Both the position numbers and the translations under genes were made by a program. Below are positions 1-13,283 of a DNA stretch of 64,000 nucleotides, piece after piece (position 1 is the stretch's first letter; each line of letters starts with the position of its first letter). This DNA is from Ganoderma boninense. Taxonomy: Eukaryota; Basidiomycota; Agaricomycetes; Polyporales; Polyporaceae. The stretch is taken from NCBI GenBank assembly GCA_002900995.3, contig CM035308.1, positions 1,116,001 to 1,180,000 of the forward strand, in the 5' to 3' direction. The notes beneath the pieces are model-generated. The model worked only from the letters and a program-made list of their open reading frames with translations. It did no database searches and was not told the DNA's origin.

Positions 1-559
1 CAAGCTCGTTTGGCGTATGTTTAGCTGAATGTTGGAAGGTGAAGTGAACCTGTCGCTGCGCCTCTGGAAACGGGGCAGGGCAGCTGCCGCGGATGGTTGA
101 GTGCCGGGTGCCGAACCGGTCGCAGGCCATCGGACCGCGCGTTCTATGGGTCCGTTCTGCGAAGCTACTCAGCAGGCCGGCACTTTGCGCACGTTCGCTG
201 CATGGCTTCCGGAGAGGCCATGTTAGGTATGCCTACTACTCGTTCCGGTCGCGAGCTGGTGCTGATTCCCCGCCTGCAGCCAGGCTGAAGCTTCGATTAT
301 TCAGCTTCGCTCAGTCAGCATTCGACGCTGCTGCGGGGCACTTCCTCGAATACTTTCCTTCGTTTCGGAAGGCCCATCAATAGAGTGAAACTGCTTCGCG
401 CCTTCGTCCTATACTCCGCCCAGCCACGAGGCCATGAAGGCGCAATGTATCGACGTCGAGCTTGCGCAAGTAGTATAGACTACGGGATCCGATGAGTCTA
501 AATGAACGGTTTTCTCACCGGGCATGATAACTGTGCTCACATTACTCCCTCTGGCCTGT

Positions 560-840
560 TTAGACAGGTCCCCCGTGGCGGTGGGAAGGTTGCAGGGGGC
601 CATTGGTCGCGGTGGGGGCCGAGTAAGATGCCAGATGATGGCAAATTCTTGCGAATTCTAGGATATTGACGTCAAGTACACGATCGATTGCGGGGGATTT
701 GCTGCACGGCATGCCACAAGAGCTGTCGATCGCACTCGGTACGGGATCTTCCACGGCATATCTCTTCCTTGCTTCTTCCTCGCTCGCCTTGCGCTTCTGT
801 GCTGCACTTCTGTCCTTCGCCAACGTGCACTCTAAGACGG
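560..840 (-). other. possible exon fragment encoding a Lys/Glu-rich helix
   Basis: On the minus strand, 823 down to about 720 encodes a charged helix-like peptide (AQKRKASEEEARKRYAVEDP) that looks more like real nuclear protein sequence than its surroundings. A possible acceptor (CTTAG) lies just upstream on that strand near 840. I could not find matching exons on either side, so this may be a remnant of a decayed gene or chance. Confidence 0.15.
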
Positions 841-3800
841 TAAGTGAGGGGAGCTAAGCTTTGTGTGTTGACAGAGGCCGCTTGACTTTTGTTCAGGCAA
901 GCCCCGGCGCATGGGAGCCACGAGCAAGCGTGATAGACATGGACGCGCCGCGATTCTCAAGAGGACGCGGTCTGAGAGACAGACATCGACCATACCGCAT
1001 TCGTCCTGGCACGGGACCGACCGTGTCGCCGCCGTACTCACCGTCGCCCCCTCCCTCGCCCACCCGTGTGCTCTCGTGCGCGGCCGTAGCTCTCGGATGC
1101 GCACTGCGACCAACCTCTTCCCAGGCACCGACCTTATCCGAGTGCGGTCGTATGCTCGCATTCGAGCAGTTTCGGCATTCTTGCATGGTCCGAGCAGTAT
1201 CTCGCTCACGCCGTCTTTCATCTGGAGCAATCAGGCCATCTTGCTCGCGCTATCTATGCACGTTGAGTAATCCACGCGGCCCGCCCGAGCCTCCCCCGCA
1301 GACTGCCCACTCAGCGTTCTCAGGCCAGCATCGCATCATCCAGCGCTGTTGCTGCTAGGAACCAATGGCTGTATGCGCCTCTCCCAGTTCGCAACCTGCT
1401 TCTCACCATGGTGCTAGCAGCTCCGCATCCGAACAGGAGAACGAGCATCAGCAGTCGTGCGTCTCGCGTCCTTCTCGGGCGTGTGTTTGCTAAGTCTCTT
1501 CTAGGACTTATCAGATGACCCATCGAGGTGCAGACTCCGACACTTGTCATCGCTCTCCAGGATGGCAAGATCACACCGCCCCATCCTACCTCCGCGCGAG
1601 CTCGGAACAGTGACCTTTCCCCGCATCCGTCGCCTACCAGACGACGAGCCGCGCCGCGAGATGCTACCGTACTTATCGACCACATCTCCGCTCGGCCATA
1701 CGAGTGTGACAGCTCCGAGAATGGCGGTTCGGACTTGGCCAACAGTCAAGAACGCTCGCCATCAGCAGTCCCCATTCAGTTCCCCGCGCATTGCTTGCTC
1801 GGGGCAATGTTGCACTGCCTGTTAGGTACGGATAGCACCTCCTTCTCAAAGCCCGTGTTAATGAAACAGGTCTTCTATCGTTTGAACTGCGACGGTTGGG
1901 CCGGGAGATCGGCATCTCTTCAATCTCTTCAAAACACCAGCAAAAGCTCCTGTGATTCAGTCCGAACCCATCTAATTCATCCCAGACAACGAACAACACG
2001 AGATAGGCACACCCATCGCGGCGCGAGCGGGTGTAAATGCGGCGGCCTGGTCGCTCGGTGGCAGCAGTTTGTCTGCCATCCATATATACCGCGTGCCTTG
2101 GCCTAGGGCCGGCCCCTCTCCTACCGCTGTACTATCACCGGGGCAAGTGCACGCGCGTGCGCGGCGCCGCATAATATACGAACTGCGCCGGACGCGACTT
2201 CCCACATGGGGTCTGAGACTCCGAGGCCAGAGACCTCAGAGGACTGCGACCCCGACTGCCGCCCCCTGCGCAGTTCCCCCGCAGATGTGGTGCTTGTTGA
2301 TCTACTTACAGGCGCAGGCCCCGCAGACAACAATGATATTGACAGCCATCATCGCGCTCCGTAGGAGCGACGTCGCTACCTCAGCCTTGGGGGGCGAGAC
2401 CGCCAGTTGCAGGTTGGCCACAAGGCTGCCTGAGTCGCAATGAATGGACGGCAGGAGCTGCACGACGCTGATCGCCCTGCTCCGGGGACGTCGCAGCAGC
2501 GCGAGACACGTCAGGGTGATTGATAAAGATTGATTCCGCTCCCCTGAGAGGCCCCTCCTGCTTGGTGCTTCGCCCTGCGTGCGCGTTCGCGACAATCTGC
2601 ACGCCCACGCAGAAGGCGCACCCGGGCGATTGGCTGCACCTTGCAATTACACGATTAAGTACATGTGGGTTGGAAGTTGGCCCAGCGTTCGAAGGTGGGA
2701 CTTGGGGGCGCGAGGCGCGCGCGCAAACACCGGTCTGCGGGGAAGACGCGAGGCGCGCACGAAGGTTCAGCTGAGTTCAGGTGCAGGCGTTCAAATTCGC
2801 GATCGCATCGTGCCCGGCGGTACGCCGGCAGCAATACAATTGCGAACGAAGCCCCGGAAGGACGTCTAAGTAGTGCAGGTCGCAGCCTCAGGTCGTTATC
2901 GCGATCGCGCGACGAGGGGTTTGGGAGCCCGGAGAACAGGGAGCTGCATGCCACACCATGCACCGGCGCTGGTCGGGGGGCCCTGGGGCCTGGGGCTTCG
3001 ACATGCTTCGAGCTTCGACTTCAATGTCGAGCCGGCATCGACGTGGAGGGACAAGCGTCCACGAGACGACCGGTTGAGACAGGTTGTCGAATTCGCGGTG
3101 GTCACGCAACCATGTTCACGTACAAGCTGGCACGGTCTGGGTTGCGGGGAGGTGCTCCAAGTATATGCCATGCGTCCCGCCTAACGGCTACCTTGTAAGG
3201 CTGCTGTCGGTGTGGGTGGCCATCTATCCGTTTCCGTCGCGGGGTTCTGGCAGGTTGTGTAATAAGTATGTCCACTGACGAGTTCATGTGCCGGCGGAGG
3301 AGCGACGTTAATCCCTGACGCAAGTGGTGTTCAAAATTCGCTTGCGATCCCGCACCGTCCCTGGCATTACCGTGCTCTCAACGTTATCTGGCATCAGTTG
3401 ACACTCAGCATCATTCGTGCGCTAAGTATCGAATGCTCACCGACGTGCGCGGGGAGGATAACCTGCAATCTAACCAGCCATTACTTATCCTTCTTCCAAG
3501 CCCGAGCCCGCAGGACATGGAGCTCAGCGCCCGAAGGGGAGATGCAGGCGGGCAGCATGGAGCGGCGCCGAACTGACGTTGTGTCCGGTCTTCTGACCTT
3601 CGGGCTTCCCCAGCGTCCCGATCGGCATCGCGAATAACTCGTCCACTCGGCGTTCTCCGGTTTGCCCGTGTCGCTGCCGTCGCAAGTCTCCAGCGTTCGG
3701 TCGAGATTGCAGACGCGGCGTCGTCGGTGCGATCTGTGGACTGGACATTGGTTTGTAGGCCGATAATCCGAAATGCAGATCTCGCATATTTTAGATCGCA

Positions 3801-3875
3801 ACATTCGCAGGTCGCCGGGCGGAAGTGCTAAGAGGTTCGCGGCTACGGTAGCAAGTGACTAGACCTATCCAAGGC

Positions 3876-3911
3876 ATATGTCAGATAATATGTCAAAGAA
3901 TATGTCAGGCC
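3876..3911. repeat. short 12-bp-period tandem repeat (3 copies)
   Basis: Three consecutive 12-bp units at 3876-3887, 3888-3899 and 3900-3911 all begin with ATATGTCA and differ in the last four bases. It lies in the gene-poor region and is too short to assign a role. Confidence 0.6.
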
Positions 3912-6900
3912 ACAGCGTCAGATAACTTACCGGCGACGGAAAGCCGTATCTGATTCCGCGGTCGAATAATCGCCGCAGGACACTACTCGGCGCACTAAGA
4001 AAGGTATAGGGTGAACGACTACAAGCAGAATGCCATATTGTGACCGAGAGCACGACCAGGGTAGGGCAGCAGGAGGAAGGACGACCCGCGCACAAATCCT
4101 TCGACGCCGGTCGCATCACACCGCACAGACCTAAATGCGCGCGCTTTTCTGTCATCTTGCAGGAGACGTCTTCTTCCAAACTCCCGCGGACCGCCAGCCT
4201 AAGGGAGGGGGGTCCCTGACACCCTGTCGAACGCTAACAATATCAGGATGGGAAGGGCGGATGAGCAGCTAGAAGACGTCCCTGCCAATGTGCCCGCTCG
4301 GCCGTGCAGGTACAGGCCACTCAACGTCACTCCATCCGACCTTGGAAGCGCGAGCCCGGCGTGCCAGTTGACGTTGATTTTCCGAGGTATGCAACTAGTC
4401 CGGGCACAGCACTCTGCGGGGTAGACTTGTCGCGGACTTGGAAGCTCGGGCGTCCGGTCATGATCGCCGGCTTTGCGAATGTCGACCATGTTCAAGGCAT
4501 CTCAGGCTGAGAAGCGGACCACGGTAGGTCAATAGGTCGATGTAAGTGGCTGTTTGCAAGCTGTGAAGCGGACTAGCGTATGGATAATTCCGAGCACGCG
4601 TCCGGACAAGGTGGTGGGGTCTACCTCGGTCCTGCGAGGTAGAGAGTAATGGGTTTTACGGATGCTTACGGGGATCACAGTTGCCTGCTGGCGACGCTTG
4701 CAAAAGGGTTTGTCAGGGGCGAACGCTCGGACGTATTTGTAGACCGCTTGATGAGTGGGCGGCACCTTGAGTGACGCCTAAAGCCTCAGGGCTACCGGGT
4801 CAGAGTCATCATTACGGACGGGGTGCATACATATGGCCTACCATCACTTCCAGTATGGTCGTGACCTAGCTGTGTGTGCGGAAAGCTGCATAAGCACCGA
4901 CCTCTTACGAGACAGCTTGAAGGGATGCGGTCGGATCGGGTCCGACCGCTCTCGATGAGCTGTTCCGAAATTCCGCCGTAGTTAGTCTGTGGAAGAGGTG
5001 AATAAGGCCGCGTAGTTGCAGATTTAATGAGGGTACTCGCAGCCAGAAGACTCCTTGCGGCGTTACGCGGTGCCTACGGGTACGACGGGTTTTTGCTTCG
5101 AATCTGGAGGCAATATCGGTCATGGGAATCTTGGCCCTGCAAATAGCGTATCTACAGACTGGTCAGAATCTACAGCCCCCAGATGAATAGGGCAGACCTA
5201 GTCAAGTCGATGTCGAGCATGTGGTTTTGAGCTTGATAACGGACATCTTGCCATGCAGCGTGCTCCGGCGCGTCTTGGCGTTGTTAGTATCAAACAAACA
5301 GCGACATCAAATGAGAGATGTACATTACGAGCGTGTTTGTCTCCGGCTTGCCTTTGTTGATGCGGAAGCGAAGGCGTCATATTCAGCATGTGAGGTTGCA
5401 TGGGGCCTTGAGTGCCACAAGGTCGTGGCGGACCTTCTATCCTGGAACTTATCCCTCGGTTGATCATCAGCGTTACCTGCCACGCTGCACCTCATGCAAG
5501 CGTGAGCACACAAATTTGAGTCGCTTTCATTACTTCATCGCGACGCACAGGCGCGGCCGATCCACGAGGAAGATGCATGTGCTGCGGTGCTTGTTATAAA
5601 CTCGATTGCTGTAGCCTAGTGAGCATGACATCGGTGTGTAAACAGCACTGTACCTGATGGTTTGACGAGGTGCATAGAGAGCTCGAATGCTTACCTTAGA
5701 ATGGGAGAGTTTTGCCATATGCCTTCGCGCCAATCAGATGCGAATGCTGAGGATAGATCGGTGTGGCCATGAGATTGTCCTCCAGACTGGAATTTGTATG
5801 GTGAGCGTGCTTTCTCGCAAACAGCTGATTGTCTTAAAATTTAAATATGAGAGGCCTGTAGGATTGCATCAGGATAAGTTATGGGAGAAGTTGATGGAGA
5901 CGAGGACAAGGATCAGCTTGGGATCAGCTGTAGCAGTGCCGCTGGGAACGTTGGCCGGACCGGGTCAGGCCGTCGGATAGGTCCGGGCTTTGCTCCCGGA
6001 GTGCATGCAGATCCCCTGAGCTTGAACTGCGACTCCTTCGATGTCGAGAACATATCGCAGTGGTATCGTCTCTTCTTTTTTTTCCTTCCGGAACACCGCA
6101 CCAGGACTCCTAGCGCCCAGTTATGTGGGCCCCAAAATGAAGCATCCGAGTCTGGAGAAATCCATTCGTGGTCTGGACCCCAGCATCGATAAGTCATTAC
6201 TTCCTCGACTCCAAGGACCTCATCGCCTCCGGGCACCCGAAGGTGCCACTCCAGTCCACCATTCACATGTTTCCAATTCAATCTCCATGCGGAGTCCCGC
6301 ATCTAGGAAAACCCTTGGAAACATGAATCAGTGGTGTATCTCCGTCTGAAAGAGGGTGTTGGCACACTCAGCTTGTATTACGGACCTTATGAATCCAGTC
6401 TGGACTGGTGGGCGAGTCCATACACCCAAGATGTTCCGATTCGACGGCACTAACATTTCAGCAAGCAGATAATCATACCTTGTGTGTTTGGAAAAACTCT
6501 TAGATATCATTTGGAGATCATCGGTGAAGTGGTGCGTTCCGCATATAGTCTTTCTCATTCCTAGGACGAGCCTGAACTGTGGCTCTTGGGAGTTAGCCCT
6601 ACGGGTACAGGATCGAGCTGTGTCGCGTCTTGCTAGCCAGAATGACGTCGGCTCTGGGCCGCGGGCGGCCGGTGAGCCAATATTAACTCCATCCCCCTTT
6701 GTCCTCAACGGTATTGTGTCGACCTGCTGAAACACCACAGTATTGCCCACTGGTGAGTGCATGCTAAGGAGTAGCCTAGTAGGATGTTTCCTGACAACAC
6801 CAATGCTTCCGCGATGGCCTCGATCAGGCCTCTTGTCCTTGCTCCGTGCGATTGTCGATCACAGATCAGGCCCTCAAGGCAGAAGAGCGGTCGACATCAT

Positions 6901-9900
6901 GAACACCAACCTGTCGGCGAAACAAGTCAAGATGCCTTTTGTTGCTCTGTTTGGTAGGAACAATAGTATGACGCTCGATGAACGTGCACCATGACAACGG
7001 TTAGGGGTCAAGGAGTTCGCCAAACCGGTGTTGCACTGGCCTTGAGCTCCTGGGATAAGCCTGCTCGAGACTTGTCTGAGAGAAATACTTGCCTTATGTC
7101 TAGCGACAAAAAGGTATTCGTTGGGATGCTCAGCTATCAGTACGGAGAGATCGCCGTCTCTGGGATATAACGGTCTCTTGTGGAAGTCCCTGCGTGCAAG
7201 CGCCAGCGCTAGGGGCTCGCAAGGCCAAGCGCTCGGAGTCGCTGCGAGCTTTCTTACCACCACCCGAACTCAATTGACCCAGCTCCGTCAGTTTCTGACT
7301 CTTGCCACATGCAAAATAGGTGGAACACGCCGCCGCTGCAGCTGCACCGCACGTTAAGTAGGGAGTGTGTGCGGCGCTGCAAACACCCTGTCTCCTTGAA
7401 ACGTCATCGGTTTCGCGAGGCCCCTTGGTGGCAGGACACTTTGAAGCAGACCATACCACCGCTACATGTGAACGCCCATGTGGCTGTTACGCGTCCAGGT
7501 AAGTCCTTTCATTCCCTGCAGCTCGTCTTCTTCTCACATACCACCCTCTGACGTACAACAGGCTGACGCGGGGCCCCGCACGTCGCTTCTTTCATGAACA
7601 CTCAGTGACGCATGGCCGGCGAAATTGTGATTGGTCCTGAGCGCTGCGTGCGCGGGTCCAGAGAGACCTGTCAATTAATTCCCCCAGGTCGTCGAAAACG
7701 CTGGGAACGCCCACTGGCAGCGTGCGAGGGTGTGAGAAGTCGATCCGTCATCGGACGCTCATTTCGCGCGGAAATAGGCCGACGCAGCATCTTCAGAGGG
7801 AAACTCGGGATACATGCTGGGCATGTGCTGCCGACATTTCGCAGACAGGGTGCGTCTGCCCCATAACACCTGGCATGTTGTGTGCCTGCTCTGACCGTCT
7901 TGTTCAAGCAGTTGCAAGTGTTGTGAAAGGCCAGGTGCAAGACGTAAACTGACGGTATAGGCAAGAGACGGAGATACCAGATGTGCAGTGCAATGCGCTT
8001 CGCGACGGAGGCGGCTCAGCTTCGCACTGCGGGGTAAGTCCCATCATGAAGGATCGATGCCTCGTGCTAGTGCTTCCGTCCATTAACAGCGTGTCAATGC
8101 GGTCCTTCCGGCAAGCCATGAACGTGGAAGTCGTTCATGCACACGGCAGCTTCGCAACGATGGACGAGGCTCGTTCTGCGCCGTCCAGACCCCTGATGGG
8201 ACAGCCAGCGAGACAGACGAACAGGCCTGTCGCTGCGAACCGCAGCGTGCGTGAATCGGCGGTCATGTGTATGTCGCATTCATGTCTTCCAGCAGCCATG
8301 GTCCTTACATCACGACAGGTCCCAAACCCTCCATCCCCGCTGACCGCGGTTACCAAGGTCCTGTCAAGGCGGAGAGAAATCGCCGGAAGTAATTTACCGG
8401 TAGGTACTGTGCTATTCCAGTGCTATCCCTACTTCGGCAAGCTTCGAACTCATGGCATAGTCGTTGCAAGCTCAGCGAAAGATGCCGGGATGCAAGGGCT
8501 CGTCCACATCAAACTTGTTACGTTGAAAGCTAGCGGGTCGCCTCATGTGGCGTCCACCGCCGGCATTCTAGCCGGTATGTAAACGATGCTTCTAGCTACA
8601 TGCTATCTTTGTCAAAAGAAGGGCTGATCATCGGTACCTGTGGTCCAGAAATTGCACCGAACTGAATGGCAGAACACTCTACAGTGCATTTGCAGCCTCC
8701 CAAAGCCCCCAAGCGGCCAGTCCTATTCGACATGTCTTCTTTGAACGGACGTCTCTTGCCCCTCGAAACACCGGGGAAAGGCTATTGAAGAATACGGAAG
8801 AACGTGGAAGACACGCGCCCCGTCGCGTTTAATACACGACATTGAACGCGTCTACTTAAAAGGAGACGTCTTCGATACCCTGCGCCCCATTCCGTCCCGT
8901 TTCTTCCTATTGCCTCCCTTCTCCCGTGAGTTTACATGCTCGGCGGGACGCCCAGGTGTCAAAATCGGCGGCCCCCTTGGAGGCCACGGATCGAGGCTAG
9001 ACGACGTCCGAACGGGCTCAATGCACAAAGCTGCCCTAGTCCTCTCCTGCCTGGTCCTCTCGACAGCTTCTCGGTCTTACTTGGCAGCCTAGCTCCCCCG
9101 CACTAATCATGCCTCTCCGGCGTTCTCGCAAGAGCGTTGAGTTGCCGGGAAGGGCGCTCCGAGCTGAAGGGTTATGGGACTCCACCCCTTTTCGCGAACG
9201 TTCTCCCAACTTCGCCCTGACCGAGCCTCGTGTGTAGAAGGGTCGCGCGCCGTGCAGCATGCCGAACATACCAACCATGATGATTCCCATCACCTGGATG
9301 CAGCTCTAAAGTGCCCATCGGGGACTACGGCATACCATGGAAGGTTGTCGCAAGCCCGTTATTGGCTAACGGATGGGAATTCGCACACGCGCGAAGATGC
9401 GAGATGTTCTAACTGTGTATGTTCAAAGCGTCCTGTGCTTGCTGTGAGTTGCACGGTCATCTTGTTAGAACGGCGGGTTCCTGATCCATCAGCTTTTAGT
9501 CCCCGCTTCACGTACAAGCCGGCCGGTCTGCCTGCGCTCGCGGCCCAGGGGAGCAAAGTAGGGCGCGTTCTCATTGCCGTAGACCCTGGCCGGTAATGAA
9601 CGATGTCGTTATACACTATCTCCTCAGCGGCATCCGTGCTCCCGATGGTCATCATTGCATCCCAGCGCACCTCTGTCGCCCAATCAGCGCCCGAAGAGAG
9701 TCGTCGCTGGCTCTCGGTTGGGACTCAGCTGTGGTTCCCCGCCACGGGTGATCCCGCGCACAGACAGGCCAGCCATCGCTCTTGACCCACCGGCCATCTC
9801 GCTACGGCCGCCGGCTTCCTAGCGCACACCAGCACCAGTGCTCCCTCCCGGTAACCTAACAGCCAATTGGACCGACCGTGCCCAGGGCCGAACCGAGCGG

Positions 9901-10870
9901 CGCGTTCGATCCCACCATCGTGCATTGCGGCGGGGGTCTCGTGTCTTGCTCCTGGCCACTACACGCCGAGGACGCCGGGTTGTAGCTCGGACGATGGCGC
10001 ACTGGGTCCAGCAGGCGGACAATCGCGGCTGGGAGGGGGTTATCCTGTCGTAAGGACATCTCTGGCTTATCCTGCCCTCGGCCCGCGGATGATAGGTCTC
10101 CGATTGGTAGGTATGCTGCGAACGGACGGACAGGGCTCATCCCACTGGCCGAGCCACTCAGATGCGAAGGTAGGGGAACTTGGAATACTCGTGTCCTGAT
10201 TGGGATGTTCCTGGGCCCGGGGACGCGGCGTAAGATGGGTGTATACTACGTATGCCAGTGCACGTTTTCTTTATTGCAGCCATGCTTGGACCCTTGCCAT
10301 CTCCCATTGGGCAACAGGGCGTAGTTTGATCATCTCGTCAAGATGGCCACCTCCATGCAGGTTGCATCGCCGGCGTGAACGGAGTCATGGTGAAAACCCC
10401 GCTGTCGCTAGACTTCGTGGCGCGCAGTAATCCGGGTGTATCGGAGCAGAGGGGGACGATGGAGGATGGTTACGTTTCATTAGAGCCGCATGTGAAGATT
10501 GTACCTTGGAGGTACTGGTACTATGATAGATGCATGGGAATGAGGAGGTTTCTATGTTGGATCTCACACTGCATTGTCCAAGAAGTTCGGCCGAGTCCCA
10601 GTGTAAGATGTCCATATATGCACAATCTTCTCGGGATCACTACATACATCTTACAGTACATCTACTCCATCTCTAACCGGGTATGCCGACTTCTTTCTTT
10701 CTACTCGTGATGACATCAGACGTTCGTGGATAGAGGGTGACGACAACAGGATATCAACAACAGCGCGACGAAAAGCAGGGCGACAGCGAATAAGACGATC
10801 TGAGGTTGTGCCTCATGATCAGTGGATAGAATCTCGAAGCCTGCCTTGATTGTGCCGCGAACCCCCGCAA

Positions 10871-13015
10871 TCAGTCCGCGGGTGCAGGTCCCAGTTTGAG
10901 GATCACCCGCGGCAACTTCTTCACTGCCGACCCGCCTACCGCATCCTTCTCCGGTGTGGTTCCGCTCGGGACGTCAGAAAGCTCGCTTTCGTCCGATGAA
11001 GACGACGAGGGTTCGGTGGTAGTGCTGGGCCGCCCTCGCGCCGAACTCGCCCCCCGGGGAGCTGCCTGCTTTCTTGAGGGCACGGATGGACTCGATCGTC
11101 CACTGTTGTTTCCGTTTGCGGGCTTGCGCTCTCGAAGCGTTCTATCCGAGGCAGGTACAGGGGCCCGGGGGTGTGCGGGAAGGGTGTGCGACGAGTCAAT
11201 GGAAGCGAAGACTTCGATGGTACGGGCCAGCCATGGGTCCGGGGGCGTGTTTTGCGACGGCCGGCCGCCACGTCGTTTCTTGGTCGCGGCCTCGAGCTGT
11301 CATTATTCGGAAGCTTTTTAGTTTTATGAAGATCACTGTCACTAAAAAAACACGCACGGCGGTGAGGTTTTCCAGACTCCACCAGCTCTCGTCGACGCCC
11401 ATGTCGCCGTTATCGACCAAGCCGGTGAGGTGGGCGAAGGCGCCGCTCGTCAGCGCGCGATCACTGTAACCTCCTTCGAGGACACTGATCAGTCGTCCCT
11501 TGGCGTATCGCTCCGCGAAGGCACCAGTGTCGCGCGCGAAGCGGTGATAGAATGACACTGGGACCTTGCGTTGGTGGCGCGACATGGAAGCGTACTCGTG
11601 TTCGCATGCGTCGAAGCCACAGCTAAGGAAGAGAAGCGTCAGTCTTCTCGAGCGAAGGCTGCGCGCAAGACGTGGCAGACCTGATGAAGACCAAGACGTC
11701 GTCTCCTGCTCCCCCGGTGCTATCGAGGAATTCGCCCGCCTTCTTCAGGAGACGCGAGTAAGGGCCGGTGTACAGGTTCTCCCAAAAGTCCTCGGATGAC
11801 ACATACGGTCGTAGATGGACGTTCTCGATGTGCTGGCCATGTGCGCCGTGGATCGACACTGAAGCAGCTTGAACCAGTCCAGGCTTCCCATCTTCGCAGG
11901 GGTAGGACAGGATGTCGTGTATGCTACCATAAAAGACCCGCAACCCTGGCTTTCCAGAAGGCACACCCGCTTCCGCCTCGAGCTGTTTCCGGTAAGTCTC
12001 TTCATTGACCTGCCAGGCGATGGCTTGAGTTCCGTTTCCTTGTCAATCTTCAGCGACCGCATGGCTCACTCCATAGAAAGAAAGCCTACCGTGATGCAAA
12101 TCTATGTCAAGAATCACGACGCGGTCGATGCCGTGCTTGAGGTGGGCTGTGACTCGATTAGTTTATACGAATTTTAGAGCCTGCAAGACGCACCGTGCGC
12201 AGCAGCAACGGAGACGTTATTCACGAAACAGAAGCCCGACGGCGTATCCTGGTCGGCTGTCAACTTCAAGAATCATAGATGCACTTTTCGTGGGCTTGCT
12301 TACCTCCCCGCAATGGTGTCCAGGAGGACGGATCGCAACAAATGCTCGGGAACAAGGCTTTGGCTTGTTTGTGGATTCTGACACCGGTTCGGGAGGTCGG
12401 AGGACAGTGTCAACAGCCTCACAGACAGTTCCAAGAGCGCCTTGAATGGCATCCAACGAGCCCGGGCACACTGTAATGCACGTTAACTCAACGAAGGACT
12501 GACCATGCCGCAGACTCACGATATAGGTCTCCTTGCGAATAACCTTCAGGAATTTCGCTGCCTCCCTTACTCACCTTGTCTTGGCTTTCAAGGATCCATT
12601 GCTTGATGTTCTCCAGATACACATCACCCTCTATGTCTCCATGAATGAATTTGACGGCAGCATGGTTCAGCAAGTCAACCGATGCGCCGCTGTGGATGAA
12701 CGTTATTGGGGCACGAGTAAGTGAACTCGGACAGGAAGGGGTCGTAAGCTGTAGCTTTCCGAGGGCTTCAGTGAGTTCGTCGGCTGCCTCGTCCTGCTGC
12801 GGAGGTTTCGGGAGAGCGTCTTCAATCGCGAAGGGTCCAGCTTGCTCTTCTAACCGCGCGACGGCCGCTGCAAGACCAACGTTGATCGCGCGCAGTCGCT
12901 CTGGACGCTCGACGATGTTCGAATTGTCTCGCGACCGGATATATCGATGTTGGAGACAAGCCTTCTGCAGAAATACCGCGGCCTGGGCCATCGTGGCTTG
13001 AACGCCTGGGTGCAA
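10871..13015 (-). CDS. HOS3: Hos3-like histone deacetylase
   Basis: Zn-dependent class II-type lysine deacetylase expected to remove acetyl groups from histones. Exons can be followed on the minus strand from ATG 13015 (a second ATG lies at 12991). The N-terminal exon (12520-13015) carries the Hos3-type IVERPERLRA segment; after a 49-bp intron (12471-12519) come LCPGSLDAIQGAL, then the catalytic RPPGHHCGE, the zinc-site DIDLHHGNGT, SCGFDACEHE and the terminal LEGGY loop. Further introns fall at the usual short spacing, one after the GHHCGE codons and one inside the DLHHG|NGT region. The C-terminal tail, after the last intron, is Ser/Arg-rich and acidic (phospho-type SSSSSDESE run) and ends LPRVILKLGPAPAD. 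All catalytic motifs are intact. It is transcribed away from the RING gene, with about 268 bp between the two start codons, so the promoter may be shared. The exact start codon is the least certain point. Confidence 0.9.
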
Positions 13016-13283
13016 CTTGAACCTGGGGGTGGTTCGTCTTCGACGCGGTTCGCGACGCGTCGCATCTCACGAGCAAACCTTTCGGAGTTTCAATTCTGCT
13101 TATCGGGGCATCAATTTTCGCTTAGGAGCTCTCTTCGCGATTAATGCCTACCGGGCAGCGCCTTTGCCACGACCTTCGTTGAGACTTACAGGACATCGAC
13201 CTCTCTTCCTCTCTCCCACCTGTGCACCATCCCCCGTCCCTTTGGGCACATCTGGCCGGTCAATCCCACGTGCTGTTCCTCTC
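13016..13283. promoter_or_regulatory. divergent promoter between HDAC and RING genes
   Basis: Only about 268 bp separate the HDAC start codon (-) from the RING protein start codon (+). The 3' part is C/T-rich, as is common for fungal transcription start regions. No TATA box was seen, which fits housekeeping expression. Shared control of the two genes is an inference. Confidence 0.45.

Larger units (their letters stand above)
1..10870. other. gene-poor region with no recognisable gene
   Basis: No open stretch here resembles a known protein. The longest uninterrupted frames (about 190-200 codons at 1528-2106 and 7983-8582, both +) have no recognisable domain and no convincing chain of introns. 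I saw no long terminal repeats, transposase or reverse-transcriptase motifs, tRNA or rRNA. The DNA is rich in CpG, so it does not look strongly depleted by RIP-type mutation. It may be a decayed repeat region, a pericentromeric or subtelomeric spacer, or hold non-coding RNAs. The last few hundred bases (from about 10,400) probably include the 3' flank of the histone deacetylase gene that follows. Confidence 0.6.

Noticed and set aside
3876..3911. Possible CRISPR-like or satellite array
   Set aside because: Only three 12-bp units, no spacers; CRISPR arrays are not expected in a fungal nuclear genome.
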